DNA from: Phaeosaccion multiseriatum
Lineage: Eukaryota; Ochrophyta, other classes
NCBI GenBank assembly: GCA_965112735.1
Contig: OZ218956.1
Span: 62,001 to 126,000 of the forward strand
Length of the DNA stretch: 64,000 nt
Direction: 5' to 3'
Shown piece after piece: positions 36,395-50,300 of the stretch (position 1 is its first letter; the number at the start of each line of letters is the position of its first letter). Made by a program: the position numbers and the translations under genes. The notes below the pieces were generated by a model that was not told where the DNA came from, made no database searches, and worked only from the letters and a program-made list of their open reading frames with translations.

Positions 36395-39300
36395 ATCAGC
36401 TGGCCAAGTGGGTGAGGGAGCATGAGATCGTGGAGAAGGCAGTGTTCGGCGGCAGCATGCACAGAGAGGTTGTGTCTCGCAGCGGCGGCCTGCTCAAGTT
36501 CCTGTGCTCACTGAGGCCCGAGGCGGGAGGCATGACGGAGGCCTACCTGGACCTCATCTGGGGGGCGTGTGTGGGCAGTGCGGAGGCCGAGCTGCAGGCC
36601 GAGATCTACGTGCTCTTGGGGGCGCTGACGGAGAGCATGCGGCCAGAGCTCAGTGTGTATCTCATCTCCAAGCTGAGGGCCTCGGTGCGCAAAGGAGAGG
36701 GGCTGGGGGAGGTGGTGGACTTTATTGCGAGTTCGCTCTGCGCATTGCAGGGGGGGGCGGGGGCGCTGTTTCTGGTGATGCGCAGCGACGAGGTGTGTCT
36801 GGAGATGCTGGAGCTGCTGTGGGAGGTGCTGCTGCTGCAGGACCCACAAGTGTACAAGCACAAGTCATTCAAGCAGGCAAGTGTTGTATCGTTCTTCATT
36901 GTAGTGTACTTAACTTACGTGGCACTCACTCTGTAGAACTGAGAAGGCAGCCCGCGTGTGAGGCATGCTGTTGTGTGCTGTATCACCAACATGTCAGCAT
37001 GACAACATTCTCTTGTCTCGCTTCTGATTAATGCAGGTGGGCGAGCTGTTCACGCAGATGCTCCGCTGCAGCAGCCTGGTGAAGAAGAACGCCGAGTGTC
37101 AGGACAAGTACCACTACCAGGAGAAGTACCTCGGACAGTGCATCGCCTGCATCCACGGGACGGGCCTGCGCACAGACGAGCTCAGCGAGGCGGAGGAGAC
37201 CAACGTGCAGCGCATGTCCCACCACGCGCGTTTCTCTCTGCTCGACAGCGTCGACTCCAATGATCTTGGCACCGTGCTTTCCCGGCTGGTGCTACCATCT
37301 GCTGGTGGAGGAGGGGATGGCAGTGGAGGGGCAGGGGGAGGGGGCGCCACGGCACTGCCCTCTCTGTTGCTGTCGGAGCTGGCGGCGTTCAAGAAGCGGT
37401 TTCCGGCCCGCGTGGGCAGGCACATCCCCGCGGAGGACGCTCCTCGCGTGCTGCAGGAGAGCCTTAGGCACAGACTTGCCATTGTGCGGTACCTGCACGG
37501 GGTCAGTGAACAGGTGCGTGTGTGTGGGTCTTGAATGTGTGTGTGTGTTTGATGTGATGTGAGCTTTGCATCTACCTCGTACCCTATTGCGCTTCTTCCC
37601 TCCTCTTGTGGAGCACTCATTCGCTGCCACTCAAGCGCAATACACCCTTCACTCGCCTGCCTCGCCTGCCTCGCTGCCTCGCTGCCTCGCTGCCTCGCTG
37701 CCTCCCTACCCCCCCCCCCCCGCGCGCTTCCGCCGTGCTGTACTGTGCTGTACTGTGGTGTAGGTGGGCATGATGACCGTGCCGCAGCTGTCGTGCCTGT
37801 GGGGCATCCTCAACAGCCCCATGGAGCGCGAGCTTTGCCTGTCCTTCCTGCACGACGGGAGCATGGACAAGTACGTGGGGGGTAACGGTGATGCCCAAGG
37901 GCAGGGGCAGGGGCAGGGGCATGTGGTGACGGGTCCACAGCCTGAGCACGTGCACACGCAGAAGCTCGGGCCCATCTTCGGGCATGAGGCCAAGCTCTTT
38001 GTGTTTGAGGAGCTCATCTGCGTAGACGCCGACTGGTCCAGCCTGGGGCCAAGGGCCTACAAGTGCTTCCACGCCTTCTTCGCTGAGCTTGTGTGGAACG
38101 CGGGGTGTCAGGATGACGGCATGAGTACTTCGGCCAACGGCGGCATAGGCACGAGCGGCAGCGGCAGCAGCGGCAGCAGCGGCGGCAGCATCAGCCGCAA
38201 GCAGAGGAGCACCAGCACCAAGGGGGTGGACACGCTGTGGGCCATCATGCTCACTGCCAGAGAGCCCGAGGTGGCGGCCTCTGCCAGCAACGACCTGCTG
38301 TACATGTATCAGGATGACGAGAACGCCAAGCAGCAGGAGGCGGCGAGGCAAGGCAAGGCGGCGGCGGCTTTGGTGCCCAAGCAGCCCAGGCAGGGGGCTA
38401 AGCCTACACAGCAGGAGGTGGACCCAGAACCGGCCCCTTCCGTAGCGGTGTACGGCCCTCAGCCTGCCCCGTCAGGCACCGTCACAGGGACTACGCCCCT
38501 CCCGACTTGCTCGTCACCGTCCCCCACCTCCTCCTCTTCCTCCACGCATTCCGTGCTGAGGGGAGACGCTGCAGGAGTGGTGGGAGAGGGGGGAGATGTA
38601 CGAGGAGGAGGAGGAGGAGGAGGAGGAGGAGGAGGAGCGGGGGGGGAGGTGCGCACGCTGCGGCACACGGAGAGCCTGGTGAATATGAGCAGCTCCGGAG
38701 AGACGTTCCTCGCACGCATCTTCCGTCATCTTGCTGAGGCGAGAGAGGCGTTGGAGAGGATCAGTGCTACAGAGGCAGACAGGATACAAGGGGGGGGCGG
38801 AGAGGAGCAAGGCGAGCAGCAGGGGGCGGGGGGTGATGATGACCGGGAGCTGCAGTGCGCGAGGGTGACGCGGTGTCTGGAGTTGCTGCAGGGGAGCATC
38901 TGTAGAGCCAAGGCGGGCGGGGGGGCGGAAATGGGCACGGGGCACGGCCTCAGGGGGACTGGTGCCACATTGACGCTTCACGTCGTCATCAAAGTGGCAC
39001 AGAAGGTACTTGATGGAAACAGGGAGGGAGAGGAGGCAGAGAGAGAGAGGCATAGAAGGGCGGGAAAGCCCTAACCCTTGGGTGCGTAGGCGTAGTGGAA
39101 GCTTCGAACCCTTGGCCCCTACCTCCTACCCTTGTGCCTCACTTCAATCCTGCCCGCCCTCCTCTCTCTCCCTTCCCCCCTCTCTCTCTCCCTCCGTCTG
39201 CCTCCGCCTCTCCCTCTCTCCCTCTCTCGTCACAGGCGGGGCAGTCCACCCTCCACGGCAGTAGCGACGGTGGCAGGGTACCTATGGCCCCTGCCATGGG

Positions 39301-39504
39301 TTCTCTCTCGCATGGGGGTCAGCTGCCCGCCCAGCAGCCGCAACAGAAGCTCAATTGGTACGACACAATGCCTCCCCTCGTGCTCGAAGCGCACCTGCTG
39401 GAGACGGTGGAGAGCCTCAAGAAGAGGGCTGTGGAGCACGCCGCCCGCTCGCAGATGAAGCAGCAGCAGGACCAGTACGAGCAGCAGCAGCAGCAGTTGG
39501 CGAT

Positions 39505-39542
<38 letters not shown>

Positions 39543-42500
39543 GGGGGGGCGAGGGGCAGACGGGCCAGCAGCAGCAGGGGCAGGGGCAGTCCCCTGAAGC
39601 GCAGGAGGCGCAGTTCTTGTTGCTGCAGCGCCACCTCTCGCAGCACGTGCGCTTCCTCGTGAAGGGCAAGAGCCTGCTGCCGGACAGCATGGCCAAGACC
39701 ACCGTCACACAGCTCGGCCTGTCCGACGGGGACGAGGTCAGTGTCTTCTGCCTGCGCCAGCAGCAGCAGCAGCAGCCGCAGCCGTTGGTGATACAGCAGC
39801 CGTCCGGCCTTGAGGAGCCGCCCCAGGTGGAGGTGGCCCCCCTGGCAGAGGCGGTGGGCCCGGTGGTGCGGCCAGTGGCGGTGGCGCAGCCTTCAGCAGC
39901 AGCGGTGGCGAGCGTAGCGGCGCCAGCAGGGACAGTCCTGACACCAGCCTCTGCCTCTGCCTCTGCCTCTGCCTCGGCGGCCCCTTACGTGCACCCCGGG
40001 GACGCCATCGCGGCGGAGGAGGAGTACTTTGACGTGTTGTTCGATCTGCTCGAGTGCCTCCGAGCCCTCCCCAAGCAGAGGCCGCAGCAGCAGTTGGTGG
40101 CACAGCTACCGCCAGCCTGTAAGGCCCAGGGCCCGGTCTCCACCCGGCCGCCTTGTGCTTTGTCGGCCTCTGCTCAGGAGGTGTGTGCATCGGTGTGGCT
40201 GCTGCTCACGGCCCTGCCCACCCAGGTGCACATCCTGCAGCGCGTCAGAGAGGCGGGAATCAGAGACAACGGCTCACAGGACGAGTGGAAGGTGAGGGGG
40301 TGGAACCGTGGGGGTGATTCTACTCTGGAGGGCCTGTGTATGTGCGTGTGTATTTTGCCTGCCCTCCCATCAGTGTAGTCTAATGTATTGTGGACGCTGC
40401 GTCATGCCTTTCCCAGGACTTGCTCGCCGGCGGGAAGGACCTGACCCGCTGCATGTACCGCCAGGTCAGTGAGTGAGTGAGTGAGTGAGTGAGTGAGTGA
40501 GTGAGTGAGTGAGTGAGTGAGTGAGTGAGTGAGTCAGTGAGTGAGTGAGGGGGCGGGACGAAGGGGCGCTTCTCCGAAGACCAAGCTTGACTCATTGGTT
40601 GAGTCTCTCTCTATGCCTCTCTTTCTACGCAAGCCACGGTCACGATGGCCCTTCCCCTCACCCTCCATCCACTGCCATCCATCCACTGCCGTCCCTCCAC
40701 TCCCATCCTGCCATGACAGGTGTACGTGCTGCAGGTGGTGGACTACCTGCTGCAGCCCGCCAAGGTGCTTCTGGGAGAGGCCTGGGCCAAGGACTGCGAC
40801 GCCTTCCGCCGCGGGTTCGAGGCCCGGGGCTTCGACATCGTCCTTAAGGCCTTCCTCGCCACGGCCACGAACGGGTGAGTGAAGAGTGAGGCAGTCAGTC
40901 AGTCAACCAGTCAGTCAGTCAGTCAGTCAGGGAGTCAATCATTTTTTCAATGATTCAGTCAGTCAGAAGAAAGAATTGTGAGGGAGAGGGAGGAAGGGGT
41001 GCGTCGGAGGTGGAAGCTGAAACTCAAACCGAAACTGAACCTGAAGTTGCCTCGTTGCTGGCACACCCTCGCACCATACGAATGCGATACCATACCATAT
41101 CGTACGCCATACAGGGAAGACCACGCCACCTCCATCGGACACGCCACAGAGCTGCGCATCGTCAAGGCGTGTCTCTTCGGGGACAATGGCAGCTTGGGCA
41201 GCTTGGGCAGCGGCGGGGGCCCAACCACGCCACCTGCGACTCAGCCCCCCCGGTCTCAACAGTCTCATACCCCCGCAGTAGCCCCGATGGCGACGGCCGG
41301 TAGCACCAGTCGTAGCAGCAGCGGCATTAACGGCGGTGTGGGGGCGGAAGGCTCGTCCACAGAGGCCGTTTCAGAGCCCGACGGGCCCTTGCCTCCGCGC
41401 AGGGGAAGGGTAAGTACCCTCTGGAAGGGGAGGGGGGGGATGGAGTCGCTGGTGGTGCTATTGCTACATGCTGCTGGTGCTGCTACTGCTGTCGCTTCTA
41501 CACAAGTACATGAACAATACATGCACTACTGCGCTGATGGGATGTGATGTTTGGATGACGATGCATACACGTATTGTGTGTTAGTGACCCCGTCCCTCCC
41601 CATCCACTGCCCTCCCTCCTCCCCCCATACAACAGCTGGGGCTAGCCTCGCTGCAGACAGACGCCGCCCTGCTGGACAAGCTTGTGGACAAGCTCTTGGA
41701 GGTGGCCCTGGCGGCACATCAAAGGAGCATGCGACACGTGGCGATGGCAGCCAACGGCAATGGGAAGGCAGCCAATGGCGGCCAGGCCCAGGACCTCCCG
41801 CAGACAGGGCAGCAGAAGAACGGCAGGGGAGGGGGAGGAGGGGGGGCCGCGGCCTCGTTACATTGCCAGATGCTCATGGACTGTCTCGTGGGTATCGATT
41901 TGTTGCTTGAGCTGCAGCCCTCCCTCATCTCGCATCTGGTGGAGGGGAAGGGAGGAGCGGCGGCGAAGGAGCTGCTCACCAGCGCCCTGAGGAAGAGTCC
42001 CAGCCAGCCGGTGAGTGAGCTTGGGCCATCAGGCATTGGGCTTATGGGTTTGGGCATTGGGCGTGATGCGTGGTGCCGTGGGAACCCAACCCAGCCCAAC
42101 CCAACCTACTGAAGCCTCTCTCCTTTGTTTCATTTCCTGTTCCGACCTTCCCGTCTGGCACCCGTCTCAAGCAAATACCCCCTCCCCCCTCCCCCCTCCC
42201 CCCTTCCGCAATTGACAAATGGCGACTGACTGACCAACAGGTGCGGCAGCAGGTGGTCAGGTTGGTGAGCCACACGCCCGCCCTGGCCTCCCACGCCTGC
42301 GCCCTGCTCACTCAAGAGGTGATGACCATGGACCTAACAACGAGCACCTCCCCCGACTCGGCGGGTGACGCCTCGGGGGCCTCACAGTACGGGTGTCAGG
42401 ACAGCACCAGCTCCAGCTCGGAGCAGTTCTTCGCTGCCCTCACCTCTCTGGTGCTGCAGTACGCCGGCAATTCCAAGTCCCCGGGGGAGGGGGAGGAGGA

Positions 42501-45500
42501 GGGGACCCCGGGGGGCGAGGAGGAGGCATCCCCAGGGGGGGACGGCAAGGGCGCCGTGCTGGACGTGCGAGCGTTGGGCGGGGCCCTCTGCAGCAAGCTC
42601 GTGAGCATGCGAAGGGACGGACGAGCGGACAAAGGGGTGGACAAGGGTGGGCTGCTAGGCTGTCTGCACGTGCTAAGGGACCTCATCCGTCTGGCGCCTG
42701 GGGGGGTCGAGGCGGTGCTGGGCGGGTCCGAGCTGGGCAACGACCCTGTTACCATCTTGCTGGAAGACTTTTTGCTCACCAGACAGACGCTGCTGGGCGT
42801 GGATGGGGCGGAGCAGGAAGAGGAGGCGGAGGCGGAGCAGTTGGTGGTGCAGGGCGGGGATGGCAGTGGACGGGGCGGCAAGGCCAAGGCCATACTGTAT
42901 CCCATCTGCAGGGGATCTCTGGCGCGTCGGGCGGCCTTCGACGTGCTCTGTGCCTGCGCAGGAAGGAGCCCGCCTCTGCTGAGGCAGGTGCACGGGGTCG
43001 TCAGTGCCTTCAAGGACCAGGTACGGTGCCAGGTGCAGTGGTGCGGCGGTTGGTCGTAACATGAAAAAAGTGACAACTGTGAAAGATACCACTGTCGTGA
43101 GCTCGGTCCGTCCGTCTGTGCCTTGCTTGCTTTGTTTGCTTTCTGGCTTTCGCTCGCTTGCCTGATTCCCTCCTACTGATCGTTCCTGTTCCTGACCATT
43201 TTAATTTCAACGTGAATTTGGCATCTGTCTCGTGTTAGGTGGTTCCCGGGCTGCGGCACCGCTGGGGCTGTGAGTGCTCCTTCGACGCCAAGTCACAGAT
43301 GGCCTTCGTGGGGCTGAAGAACCAAGGCTGCACCTGTTACATGAACAGCCTGCTGCAGCAACTCTTCATGGTGCCTCAGCTGAGGAGCGCCATACTCGGG
43401 GCCAAGCTGCGTCGCACGAGCAGAGCGCTCATGCTGCCGCCGGCTCTGCGCCAGGCCAGGCTCATCGGCCGCCGCCTGGAGATCAAGCACAAGGATGGCA
43501 GCCTATTGGACGCCACGGTGGTCAAGTACGACGAGGACAGCGGCATGCACACCGTCAGGTGGGTGGGGTGGGGGACTGCCAGGTTGGATGGCTGGATGGC
43601 TGGACGGGTGGATGGAGGGAAGCATATGTTCTTTCTCTCCCTCTCGGCCTGTCCACTTGCTCCTCGACGGCCCAAGGGCCCCTTGCGACTGACTGGGAGC
43701 AACTCCCCTTTGAGTCTTTGCTATCCCCTCCCGACCATCCTCGCACATCTATCCAATCGTCTTTGTATCTGTTGCTCCACGACCACCCACCCACGCATCA
43801 TCAGGTACCATCCCAACACGGAAGCCACGTACAACCTCACAGACGGGCGGCCCGGCAAGGAGACAGGCCACTTCAGCGTGCTGGACCACGAGGGGGAGGT
43901 CATCTTCACGTTCAAGGACGACGAGGAAGAGAAGGGCGCCGACAGCGACGGCGACAAGGACGGCAAGGACAACAGCGCCAAGAAGGAGGAAGACGAGGCC
44001 ACGCGGCTGCTGCTGGAGCAGGTGCAGCGCACTTTCGCCTACCTTCGGGACAGTGAGAAGCGCTTCTTCGACCCTCGCTCTCTGGTGGAGGCATGCCGCT
44101 GCCTCAACCTTCAGTACCTTGTCTATCAGCAAAACGACGCCTCGGAGTTCTGCGACCAGCTGCTGGACAAGCTCGAGCTAGGCCTCAAGGGCAAGCCGCA
44201 GGAGCGCGACCTGAAGCGGGCCTTTGGCGGAGGTCTGGTGTACCAGAAGATCCCCAGGGGCTGCAACCATCGCACAAGCAGGCAGGATCCCTTCATCAAT
44301 CTCGAGCTCATTATTAGGGGCAAGGAGAGCATTCAGGAGAGCCTCGGCGCCCTGACGGAAGGCGAACTGATGGACGGGGACAACAAGGTGGAGTGCGAGG
44401 ACTGCGGAGTCAAGAAGGACACCATTCGCCGCACGTGCTTGGGTCGCCTCCCGAACCTTCTCATCCTTCACTTGAAGCGCTTCGATCTGGACTACACCAC
44501 CTTCGAGACGGTCAAGCTCAACGACCGCTGCGCCTTCCCCATGCGCCTCAACCTCAAGCCCTACACGCAGCGCGGCATCGAGGAGAGGGAGGCGTTGGAG
44601 GAGGCCCTAAAGGCTGCCAAGGAGAGGGCAGGGGGGGGCGACCTCACCCTCGCAGAGAAGGAGAGCCTAGAGGACAAGGGCGGGCAGAGAAGCGTATCGG
44701 GGGGGGGGAGAGGAGGCGGTAAGGGCAAGGAGGGGGCGGGTGCAGCTGGCGACGACGATGATGATGTGGAGTACGAGTACGAGCTGCAGGGCATCCTTGT
44801 ACACTCGGGTGTGGCGCAAGGTGGACACTATTACAGCTTCATCAGGGAGAGGAGCGCCATGGGGAAGGGCGGCACAGAGGGGTGGAAGGGGGGTGCTGAT
44901 GCAGCGGTTGGTGGTACAGCGGCAGGGGCAGCGGCAGGGGCAGCGCAAGATCAGGGGGAGACTGAGGAGGGCAGCAAGGAGGGGGACCGGGACAGGTGGT
45001 TCCGTTTCGACGACGATGACGTGACGCCCTTTGACCCATCGCACATCGAGTCGTGCTGCTTTGGCGGCACCTACAGCACCACCAACACGTGGCAGGGCGT
45101 CACCAACACGGTGGAGCAGGAGCGCATGGCCAACGCGCTGCTGCTCTTTTATGAGAAGGTCACGCCGGCCAAGCTGGAGGGGGAGGAGGAGGAGGAGGAG
45201 GCTAAGGAGGAGGAGGGAGGTGGCAGTGGCGGAGGGAAGGGTGAGCCTGTGCCTCAGCAGCAGCAGCAGTTGGTGGTACCGAAGCAGGAGGTGGTGCTAA
45301 AGCAGGAGGCGGCAGGGGAGGAAGGGGAGGAGGAGGAGTATCCGATGACAAGTGGAGAGGAGTGCTTCGCGCCGGAGGTGTGGCGGGCCAACGTGCGTTT
45401 CATTCAGCACTGCGCCGTGTTCGACACTGAGCTGCACCGCTTCGTGTTCGAGCTCGTCAAAATGGCAGTGGATGGCGACAGCGAGGCGCGCACAGAGGTG

Positions 45501-47258
45501 CTGCAGCTCGGCGTGGCTCTGCTCCTTGACGTCATCCTGCACAGCAGAGAGAGGTGAGTGGGGCGTGGGTGCGTGGGTGCGTGTGGGGTGTGCGTGTGAG
45601 GGGTGTCCGGGGGCATGCCTCTGCCTCTGATTTTCGGATTGTGCGGATACAAGGAGCCTCCCCTCCTTTCTTTTCCTTCCTTCCCTCCCTTCCTTCCTCC
45701 CTCCATCGCTCACTCCCTCCCTCCTTCCCTCCCTTCCTTCCTCCCTCCATCGCTCACTCCCTCCCTCCCTCCCTCCCTCCCTCCCTCCCTCCCTCCCTCC
45801 CTCCCTCCCTTCCTTCCTTCCTCCCTCCATCGCTCACTCCCTCCCTCCTTCCCTCACTTCCTTCCTCCCTCCATCGCTCACTCCCTCCCTCCTTCCCTCC
45901 CTTCCTTCCTCCCTCCATCGCTCACTCCCTCCCTCCCTCCCTCCCTCCCTCCCTCCCTCCCACCTTTTTCTTTTTCTTTTTCTCTCGCTCCCTGCCCTTC
46001 CCTTCCTCTCTTCCCCCTCTCCCCCTTTCCCCCTTTCCCCCAGGGTGGGCGTGAAGGCATGGCATGACGTGCTGGGGCCTGCTCTGGGGAGCGATGTCGA
46101 GGCCTGCCGCCTGCTCGTCGACTCCATGAACCATCCCGCTGTGGGCACCCCGGGCTGGCTGCGGCTGTATATGCTCGAGTGCCCCGCCTCGGAGCAGGTG
46201 GCCAAGAAGGCCGCGGTCACCGTCTTCACCGCCATCATTAGGAGCCTGGCCAAGGTGAGCACTAGGCGAGCACTGCACTAAGCACTAAGCACGCATGTGT
46301 CCTGGTGTCATCACTGTGTGTGCTCCCTCTCAGGCTCAGGCTCTGTTTCAGGCTGTGTTTCAGGCTCTGTTTCAGGCTGTGTTTCAGGCTCTGTTTCAGG
46401 CTGTGTTTCAGGCTCTGTTTCAGGCTCTGTTTCAGGCTGTGTTTCAGGCTGCGTTTCAGGCTCTGTTTCAGGCTCTGTTTCAGGCTGTGTTTCAGGCTCT
46501 GTTTGAGGCTGTGTTTCAGGCTCAGGACGTGTGGTCGGGATGTCGGTTGGGGCATTGGCTGTGCGCTTCCTTCGGCGCTCTACCCATCATTCCCTCTGCT
46601 CTACTCTTATCTGCCCATACGCCTCTGCTCAATCCATGTGCCTCTCCCTTGCGCGCGAGCCTCGAGGGCAGCGGAGATGATCCTCACGCGACTTGCGACC
46701 CCCAACCCTCACGTATCCTCCCTACTACCCTCCCTACTACCCTCCCTACTACCCTCCCTACTACCCTCCGTTCCTTGCCTTACTCCCTCGGCTGCTCTCC
46801 TCCCTCCCAAGGACCCGGAGGAGGCGGCGGCGCTGGCGAGGAGCAACGGAGCGGGAGAGCCCACCTTGGGCAGCAGCTCGCCCCCCTCGGGCAGCAGCGG
46901 CGGCGGCAGCAGTAGCAGCAGTAGCGGCAGTAGCAGGAGTAGCAGCAGCCGCGTGTGCCTCTGGCTGGACGCGGTGACAGCCCTCCTCGCAGAGGTGCCC
47001 CAGTACTGGCGGCAGGCAGAGGAGCTGTTCCTGCTCATCAGAGAGCTTGCGGCCTGCGACGCCAACGTGTGCCTGTACCTCGTGCGCGGAGACATGGTGG
47101 CAAGGCTCGCCAACTTCGTGCTGCGCGACAAGGCTAGTGACGAGCTCAGGCAGGCCTTCCCCCCCGTGGCGGCTCTGGGCATGCTGCAGCACGCCCCTGA
47201 GTACATGTACGTGCTCGAGGCCATCGCCATGCTGCTCGGGGCAAGCCAAGTCAAGAAG

Positions 47259-47300
<42 letters not shown>

Positions 47301-50300
47301 CCTTCCCTCCCCCCCCTCCCCCCGCCGTGGGGCTTGTGCTGCAGTGCTGCCGTCTGTGAGTAGTGTGTATTCCCACCGAGCGAGCCTGCTAACGCACACT
47401 GCGATGGCCATGCCCTGCCGATCAACGGCTCTGCAGGTGGAGCTGCTCGAGGAGCCCTCTGCCTCCACCCCCACCGGGGCGTTACACCATGTGCACCATC
47501 CACAGTCCGAGCTCACTCCCGAGGCACGGGCCGCCTTCAGCGCCATCTTCAGGCTGTACGCGCCGCCGGGGGGGGGCATGGTCAGTGCTGATATCGTCAA
47601 GTACATGGACTTCTGCGGCCTGCAGTCTCAAGTGTCTTCGGCGTCGCTCAAGATGTTGCTCCAAAAGTACGACACGCTGCCCGACGGGGGGGGACTCAGC
47701 CTCGAGGGCTTCCTCAGCTACTACCGTGACACCGCCACGACAAGTCCCCGACAGGCCTGGGCAGCTCTCTACGCACACGGCTTCAGCAGCGACCTCACGC
47801 AGAGGGACGAGGACTATGAGGGTGACGTGTACGGGCCCTCTTCGGCCAGCGGGAGCGGGAGTGGCGCCATCCGGCTCGGCAGGGGGGATGAGGGCGGAGT
47901 TGGGGGGTCGGAGGCCCAATCCGTGGCGGTGGCGAGCGTGTTGCCGGAGCTGAGCCTGCGTGCGGTGAACACGTCTCTGTTCTACGACCTGGCCTGGGAC
48001 ATGCAGGAGCACACAGCGGCGAGCGTGCTGGCGAGCGTGTGCACTAATGCGCTGCAGCCGTCCCTCACCCTCATCAAGGAGATACTCCGGGATGTGGCCA
48101 CAGCGCAGCCCGGCTGGGCAGGACAAGTGAGTGGTGGTGCTTCTTGCTTTGCTTCTTTCGCGTCTTGCTTGGGGCTGGGCTGGGCTCATTGTCGCACGTG
48201 TGTGTCGGAGGGAGGGGGTGGTTTCTGGCTCTGGATGGGTGGGCGCCATGGGGGAGGGGAGGAGCTCCAGTAAAGCAAAAGACGCCCCACCCACTCACGT
48301 ACACACCCTCTGTGTTCTATTGCTACTGCCGTGTCTCCAACTGCCTCACTACAGACGACCCTGGAGGTGGCTCTGACGCTGCTCAAGGTGGTGCTGAACA
48401 TCGACGATTGCTTCCAACAGCAGCGCCTGCAGGCCACCTTCGACGGCCAGTGCGGACTGCTCAACGTTGTAGCGGAGCGTGTGAGCGGCGGTCAGCAGCA
48501 ACACGCGCAGCACCAGTTCAACAACGACTACCAGGCAAGTGACTCGACGCTCTCTTCCTTCACTCTTTTGTCACCTTCCCCCCTTGATTGCTTTGCAGTG
48601 CCGTTCTTACCCGGCCCTCCCCTCCTCTTCCTACCGCCTACTACCGCCTCCTACCGCCTCCTCACTGCGCAGTCCCACGGAGCGTCAGGGCGGTACCAGG
48701 CCCTCGTGCTCGAGCTGTGCAAGTCCAGCGCAGCGGTGACGGGCTACGTGGACTCCGTCAAGAAGAGGTGGAGCTGGATGCGCCACTGGGGGGAGGGGAG
48801 GAGCGGCGGACACCACACGCCTCATGGCGGCTCACACGGGGGCGGAAACCTCAGGCACGGCATGCACCACGGGGGAGCGATGGCACCCCACGGCGGGGTT
48901 GGAGGCCCGTCTGGTCCGATGGGCTCCACCAATGGGAGCGACGCAGGGGAGGAGGGGCTCGATAGCGACTTGGAGGCCGCGCCCAGCAAGGTCACGGTGG
49001 GATCAGCAGGGCTCGGGTGGGTCAACGGAGACTACCACAAGAGGGGCATGTGAGTATGTGACTGAGTGAGGGAGGCCGGGGTCCGACAGGAGGTGCGGGG
49101 GCAGGCATGGGAGTATGTGACTGAGTGAGGGAGGCTGGGGTCCGACAGGAGGGGCAAGTGAGTGGGAAGTCACTCACTCCGAGTGAGTCGAGCGGAGTCG
49201 CGTGGCACGGGCTTTTTTGCTGTGGTGTTGCGGCGCTGTACACCGACCTAACCCTACCCACGTCGGGCTATGCATGGCATGCGGATGATGCGGGCCTGTG
49301 GAGGGTTGATTGATTCGCTCCTCTGCACGAAGCCCCTCCCGCCCCTCCCACCCCTCCCACCCCTCCCACCCCTCCAACCCCTCCCACCCCTCCCGGCTGC
49401 TTCTCACGCCCCCAACCTCCCGTCACTCCTTGCTCATGTAACGTCCCCCAAATGACATCAAATGCCATCCCTCTCAGATCCGACGGGACGTCCCGTTACG
49501 TGAACTTGGCCCAGGGCCATCAGAAGGATGGGAAGGTGCTGACACTGTACCGCTGCCAGATGCAGGACGAGACCAGGCGTTGGTTCATCGGACACGTACC
49601 GGCCCACCCGGGCTCGCCCGGCTCCAAGGAGGTCAGTCAAGAAGAAGCCCCATCCATCCATCCATCCATCCATTGCCATCCATCCATCATCCATCATCCA
49701 TCCATCCATCCATCCATCCATCCATCTATTGCCATCCATCCATCCATCCATCCATTGCCATCTATCCATCCATCCATTGCCATCCATCCATCCATCCATT
49801 GCCATCCATCCATCCATCCATCATCCATCATCCATCCATCCATCCATCCATCCATCCATCCATCCATCCATTGCCATCCATCCATCCATCCATGCATCCA
49901 TCTATTGCCATCCATCCATCCATCAATCTACTTGGTAGTACAAGAGGATAGGATTACATTAGTCCTAAATCTCTCTCTCCTCGGCCGGCTGCTTGGACCG
50001 GCCTATTGCTGCTATTACTGCTGCTTCTTCTGCTGCTGCCCCTTCAGGACGTGGACTACTACTCTGCCCTCAGCAAGGTGCCCGGCGGGAGGGGAAACAG
50101 CAGCCTTGGCAGCACGGGCCACCGCGCGCCCTTCGCGCCCCCGAGGGGGGAGGAGCTGCCCCCCGCCTCCGAGTGGCAAACTCTCCATGATGATTACGGA
50201 CCGCCCCCTCGGGTAAGTCGCAGGCATGCGTCGTGTGTCTGTGTGTCTGTGTACGCGGGGCCCTGTCCCGTGCAGACGCCGAGAGAGGGACTGATACACT

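Noticed and set aside
46262-46555. Frames of Ser-Val-Ser-Gly or Leu-Lys-His-Ser repeats
   Set aside because: Products of the 12-bp intron repeat; no independent gene evidence.
49458-49951. Frames of Asp-Gly-Trp-Met or Ile-His-Pro-Ser repeats
   Set aside because: Translations of the (CCAT)n intron repeat.
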